NCBI RefSeq assembly: GCF_032464895.1 | Contig: NZ_JAWDIC010000001.1 | Coordinates: 1,488,001-1,552,000, forward strand | From: Phycicoccus sp. M110.8 | Lineage (GTDB): Bacteria > Actinomycetota > Actinomycetes > Actinomycetales > Dermatophilaceae | DNA: 64,000 bases | Reading direction: 5' to 3' | Part shown: positions 61,664 through 64,000 of the stretch, one piece after another | Numbering within the stretch: the first letter of the stretch is position 1 | How the letters are laid out: every line of letters begins with the position of its first letter | Made by a program: the position numbers and the translations under genes | Notes under the pieces: model-generated | Told to the model about the DNA's origin: nothing | Seen by the model: the letters and a program-made list of their open reading frames with translations, nothing else | Databases searched by the model: none

Positions 61664-64000
61664 TCAGGCCACGGCGTGGTCGGCCCCGCGCACGGTGAGC
61701 CCGTCGAGGCTGTCGTCGCGGTCGACGACGACGGTGTCGCCGTCGCGCACCTCACCGGACAGGACCGCCCGCGCGAGCCGGTCGCCGATCTCGCGCTGCA
61801 CGAGGCGGCGCAGCGGCCGGGCGCCGTAGGCCGGGTCGTAGCCGGTGATGGCGAGCCACTCGCGGGCCGCGTCGGTCACCACGAGGGTGATGCGCCGGTC
61901 CACCAGGCGCGAGGCGAGCTCGCGGACCTGCAGCTCGACGATGTGGCCGAGCTCCTCGGTGCTCAGCGGGTCGAACACGACGACCTCGTCGAGCCGGTTG
62001 AGGAACTCGGGCTTGAAGGACGCACGCACCGCCGTCATGACCGCCTCCTTCTTGTCCTCGGGCGCCATCACCGGGTCGATGAGGAACTGGCTCCCGAGGT
62101 TGGAGGTCATGACGAGGATGACGTTGCGGAAGTCGACCGTGCGGCCCTGCCCGTCGGTGAGGCGGCCGTCGTCGAGCACCTGCAACAGGATGTCGAACGT
62201 CTCGGGGTGGGCCTTCTCGACCTCGTCGAGCAGGACGACCGAGTAGGGCCGGCGGCGGACCGCCTCGGTCAGCTGGCCGCCCTCCTCGTAGCCGACGTAG
62301 CCGGGCGGGGCACCGATGAGGCGCGCCACGGCGTGCCGCTCGGAGTACTCGCTCATGTCGATGCGGACCATCGCCCGCTCGTCGTCGAAGAGGAAGTCCG
62401 CGAGGCTCTTAGCGAGCTCGGTCTTGCCCACGCCCGTCGGGCCGAGGAAGAGGAACGACCCGGTCGGGCGGTTGGGGTCCGCGAGGCCCGCGCGGGAGCG
62501 CCGGACGGCGTCGGACACTGCCCGGACCGCCGTCTCCTGGCCGATGAGCCGGGCGCCGATGATCGACTCCATGCTGAGCAGCTTCTCGGTCTCGCCCTGC
62601 AGCAGGCGGCCGGCCGGGATGCCGGTCCACGCCGAGATGACCTCGGCGATGTCGTCGGCGCCGACCCGCTCCTTGACCATGGCGTCGGCCGGCGTGGCGG
62701 CGTCCTCCGCGGCCTGGGCGGCGGCCAGCTCCTTCTCCAGCGCCGGCAGCTCGCCGTAGCGGATGCGCGAGGCGCTGCCGAGGTCGCCGTCGCGCTCGAA
62801 GCGGTCGGCCTGGGTGCGCAGCTCGTCGACCTTGGCCCGCAGCTCACCGACCTTGTTCAGGCCGGACTTCTCGGCCTCCCAGCGGGCGTTGAGGGCGGCG
62901 AGCTGCTCGGCCTTGTCGGCCAGCGTCGCCCGCAGCGCCTCGAGGCGCTCGCGCGAGGCCTCGTCGGTCTCGGTCTGCAGGTGCAGCTCCTCCATCCGGA
63001 GCCGGTCGACCTGCCGGCGCAGCTCGTCGATCTCCACCGGGCTGGAGTCGATCTCCATCCGCAGGCGGGAGGCCGCCTCGTCGACGAGGTCGATCGCCTT
63101 GTCGGGCAGCTGGCGGCCGGAGATGTAGCGGTCGGAGAGCGAGGCGGCCGCGACGAGCGCGGAGTCCTCGATGGTCACCTTGTGGTGCGCCTCGTACCGC
63201 TCCTTGAGGCCGCGCAGGATCGCGATGGTGTCCTCGACGCTGGGCTCGCCGACGAAGACCTGCTGGAAGCGGCGCTCGAGGGCGGGGTCCTTCTCGATGT
63301 GCTCGCGGTACTCGTCGAGGGTGGTGGCGCCGACGAGGCGCAGCTCCCCGCGGGCGAGCAGCGGCTTCAGCATGTTGCCCGCGTCCATCGCGCCCTCGCC
63401 GGTGGCGCCGGCCCCGACGACGGTGTGCAGCTCGTCGATGAAGGTGACGACCTGCCCGTTGCTCGTGCGGATCTCCTCCAGGACCGCCTTGAGCCGCTCC
63501 TCGAACTCGCCGCGGTACTTCGCGCCGGCCACCATGGCGCCGAGGTCGAGGCTGACGAGCCGCTTGCCGCGCAGGCTCTCGGGCACGTCGCCGTCGACGA
63601 TGCGCTGGGCCAGGCCCTCGACGACAGCGGTCTTGCCGACGCCGGGGTCGCCGATGAGGACGGGGTTGTTCTTGGTGCGGCGGCTCAGCACCTGCACGAC
63701 GCGCCGGATCTCCGAGTCGCGGCCGATGACCGGGTCGAGCTTGCCGTCGCGCGCCATCTGGGTGAGGTCCGTGCCGTACTTCTCCAGGGCCTCGCCCTCC
63801 TCGACGGGCGTCTCGCTGGTGACCTTGCGGCCCCCGCGCAGCGCGTCGATCTTGGCCTCCATGTCCTTGGCACCGCGCTTCTCCACGGCCGCCAGGTGGC
63901 CGGTCTCGGCGAGCGCGAGCAGGAGCAGGTCGAGGGCGAGGTAGGTGTCGCCCTTGGCGCGCATGAGCGTGTCCGCCTGCTGGAGCACGGCAGCCGCCTC
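61664..64000 (-). CDS. clpB: ATP-dependent chaperone ClpB (5' end off the window)
   Basis: A Hsp100 disaggregase working with DnaK; 778 codons are visible and I estimate about 80 N-terminal residues are missing. The rest of the N-domain is followed by the first ATPase (Walker [21 protein letters not shown], Walker [21 protein letters not shown]), the coiled-coil middle domain ([20 protein letters not shown] ... [20 protein letters not shown]) and the second ATPase (Walker [21 protein letters not shown], Walker [12 protein letters not shown]). The middle domain marks ClpB rather than ClpC. ClpB is usually heat-induced through HspR; the promoter lies outside the window. Confidence 0.97.
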   Translation of the reverse strand, partial: EAAAVLQQADTLMRAKGDTYLALDLLLLALAETGHLAAVEKRGAKDMEAKIDALRGGRKVTSETPVEEGEALEKYGTDLTQMARDGKLDPVIGRDSEIRRVVQVLSRRTKNNPVLIGDPGVGKTAVVEGLAQRIVDGDVPESLRGKRLVSLDLGAMVAGAKYRGEFEERLKAVLEEIRTSNGQVVTFIDELHTVVGAGATGEGAMDAGNMLKPLLARGELRLVGATTLDEYREHIEKDPALERRFQQVFVGEPSVEDTIAILRGLKERYEAHHKVTIEDSALVAAASLSDRYISGRQLPDKAIDLVDEAASRLRMEIDSSPVEIDELRRQVDRLRMEELHLQTETDEASRERLEALRATLADKAEQLAALNARWEAEKSGLNKVGELRAKVDELRTQADRFERDGDLGSASRIRYGELPALEKELAAAQAAEDAATPADAMVKERVGADDIAEVISAWTGIPAGRLLQGETEKLLSMESIIGARLIGQETAVRAVSDAVRRSRAGLADPNRPTGSFLFLGPTGVGKTELAKSLADFLFDDERAMVRIDMSEYSERHAVARLIGAPPGYVGYEEGGQLTEAVRRRPYSVVLLDEVEKAHPETFDILLQVLDDGRLTDGQGRTVDFRNVILVMTSNLGSQFLIDPVMAPEDKKEAVMTAVRASFKPEFLNRLDEVVVFDPLSTEELGHIVELQVRELASRLVDRRITLVVTDAAREWLAITGYDPAYGARPLRRLVQREIGDRLARAVLSGEVRDGDTVVVDRDDSLDGLTVRGADHAVA

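Overview
The window is very GC-rich (my impression is above 70%) and densely coded, with many GTG and TTG starts, many 4-base gene overlaps and many leaderless promoters. It looks like an actinobacterial chromosome. Gene content and order (purM, purF, SCP-ortholog, purS-purQ-purL, purC, purD, purA, fbaA-DUF3151, TrmH-type methylase, pyrE, clpB) suggest Micrococcales, most likely an Intrasporangiaceae-like species. That placement is inference; no rRNA or tRNA gene was seen.

Layout. 1-4.7 kb: a cut-off small gene, a membrane protein, purM, a broken FG-GAP repeat protein gene and purF. 4.7-8.9 kb: a SigK locus (membrane-anchored molybdenum oxidoreductase, fasciclin lipoprotein, sigK, rskA) with two SigK-type promoters. 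8.9-14.6 kb: an LLM oxidoreductase, an alcohol dehydrogenase, a spermidine-synthase-like protein, a Gfo/Idh enzyme, an SCP ortholog and a GAF histidine kinase. 14.6-29 kb: purL-purQ-purS, a phosphatase with nnrD, a frameshifted DUF222-HNH gene, purC with a repeat array grown out of its stop codon, an ECF sigma factor with a secreted partner, an MFS exporter, an APH-like kinase and purD. 29-41 kb: two related HTH regulators, helD, DUF402-purA, fbaA-DUF3151, an ECF42-type sigma gene with three YCII proteins, a TrmH methylase and another LLM enzyme. 41-52 kb: a Tet(M)-like ribosomal protection gene with an overlapping leader ORF, DedA, a multicopper oxidase pair, an ABC exporter with its own two-component system, an MFS/ArsR divergon and two repeat arrays. 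52-64 kb: LemA, pyrE, an SDR, xth, a hydrolase, a DHA2 exporter with an LprG/LppX lipoprotein, an NlpC/P60 hydrolase, a GH13 enzyme, a DUF protein and clpB.

The de novo purine genes purM, F, L, Q, S, C, D and A are all on the minus strand but split into separate transcription units, with regulators, transporters and redox enzymes between them. Several loci could lower drug sensitivity (HelD, Tet(M)-like factor, APH-like kinase, DrrAB-like exporter, three MFS pumps).

The strongest signal not explained by genes is a short DNA word, GTATGCC (almost always GTATGCCG). I count about 50 copies on the two strands, half in each orientation. It sits in all three reading frames, in intergenic DNA and over start codons, and it forces non-preferred codons (TAT, GCA, even ATA). 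Its density and lack of strand bias resemble uptake signal sequences or other highly iterated words. A second theme is small tandem duplications that begin at or contain stop codons (purC, dedA, the gene before the GH13 enzyme), plus two 75-bp REP-like palindromes and a 63-bp array of hairpins.
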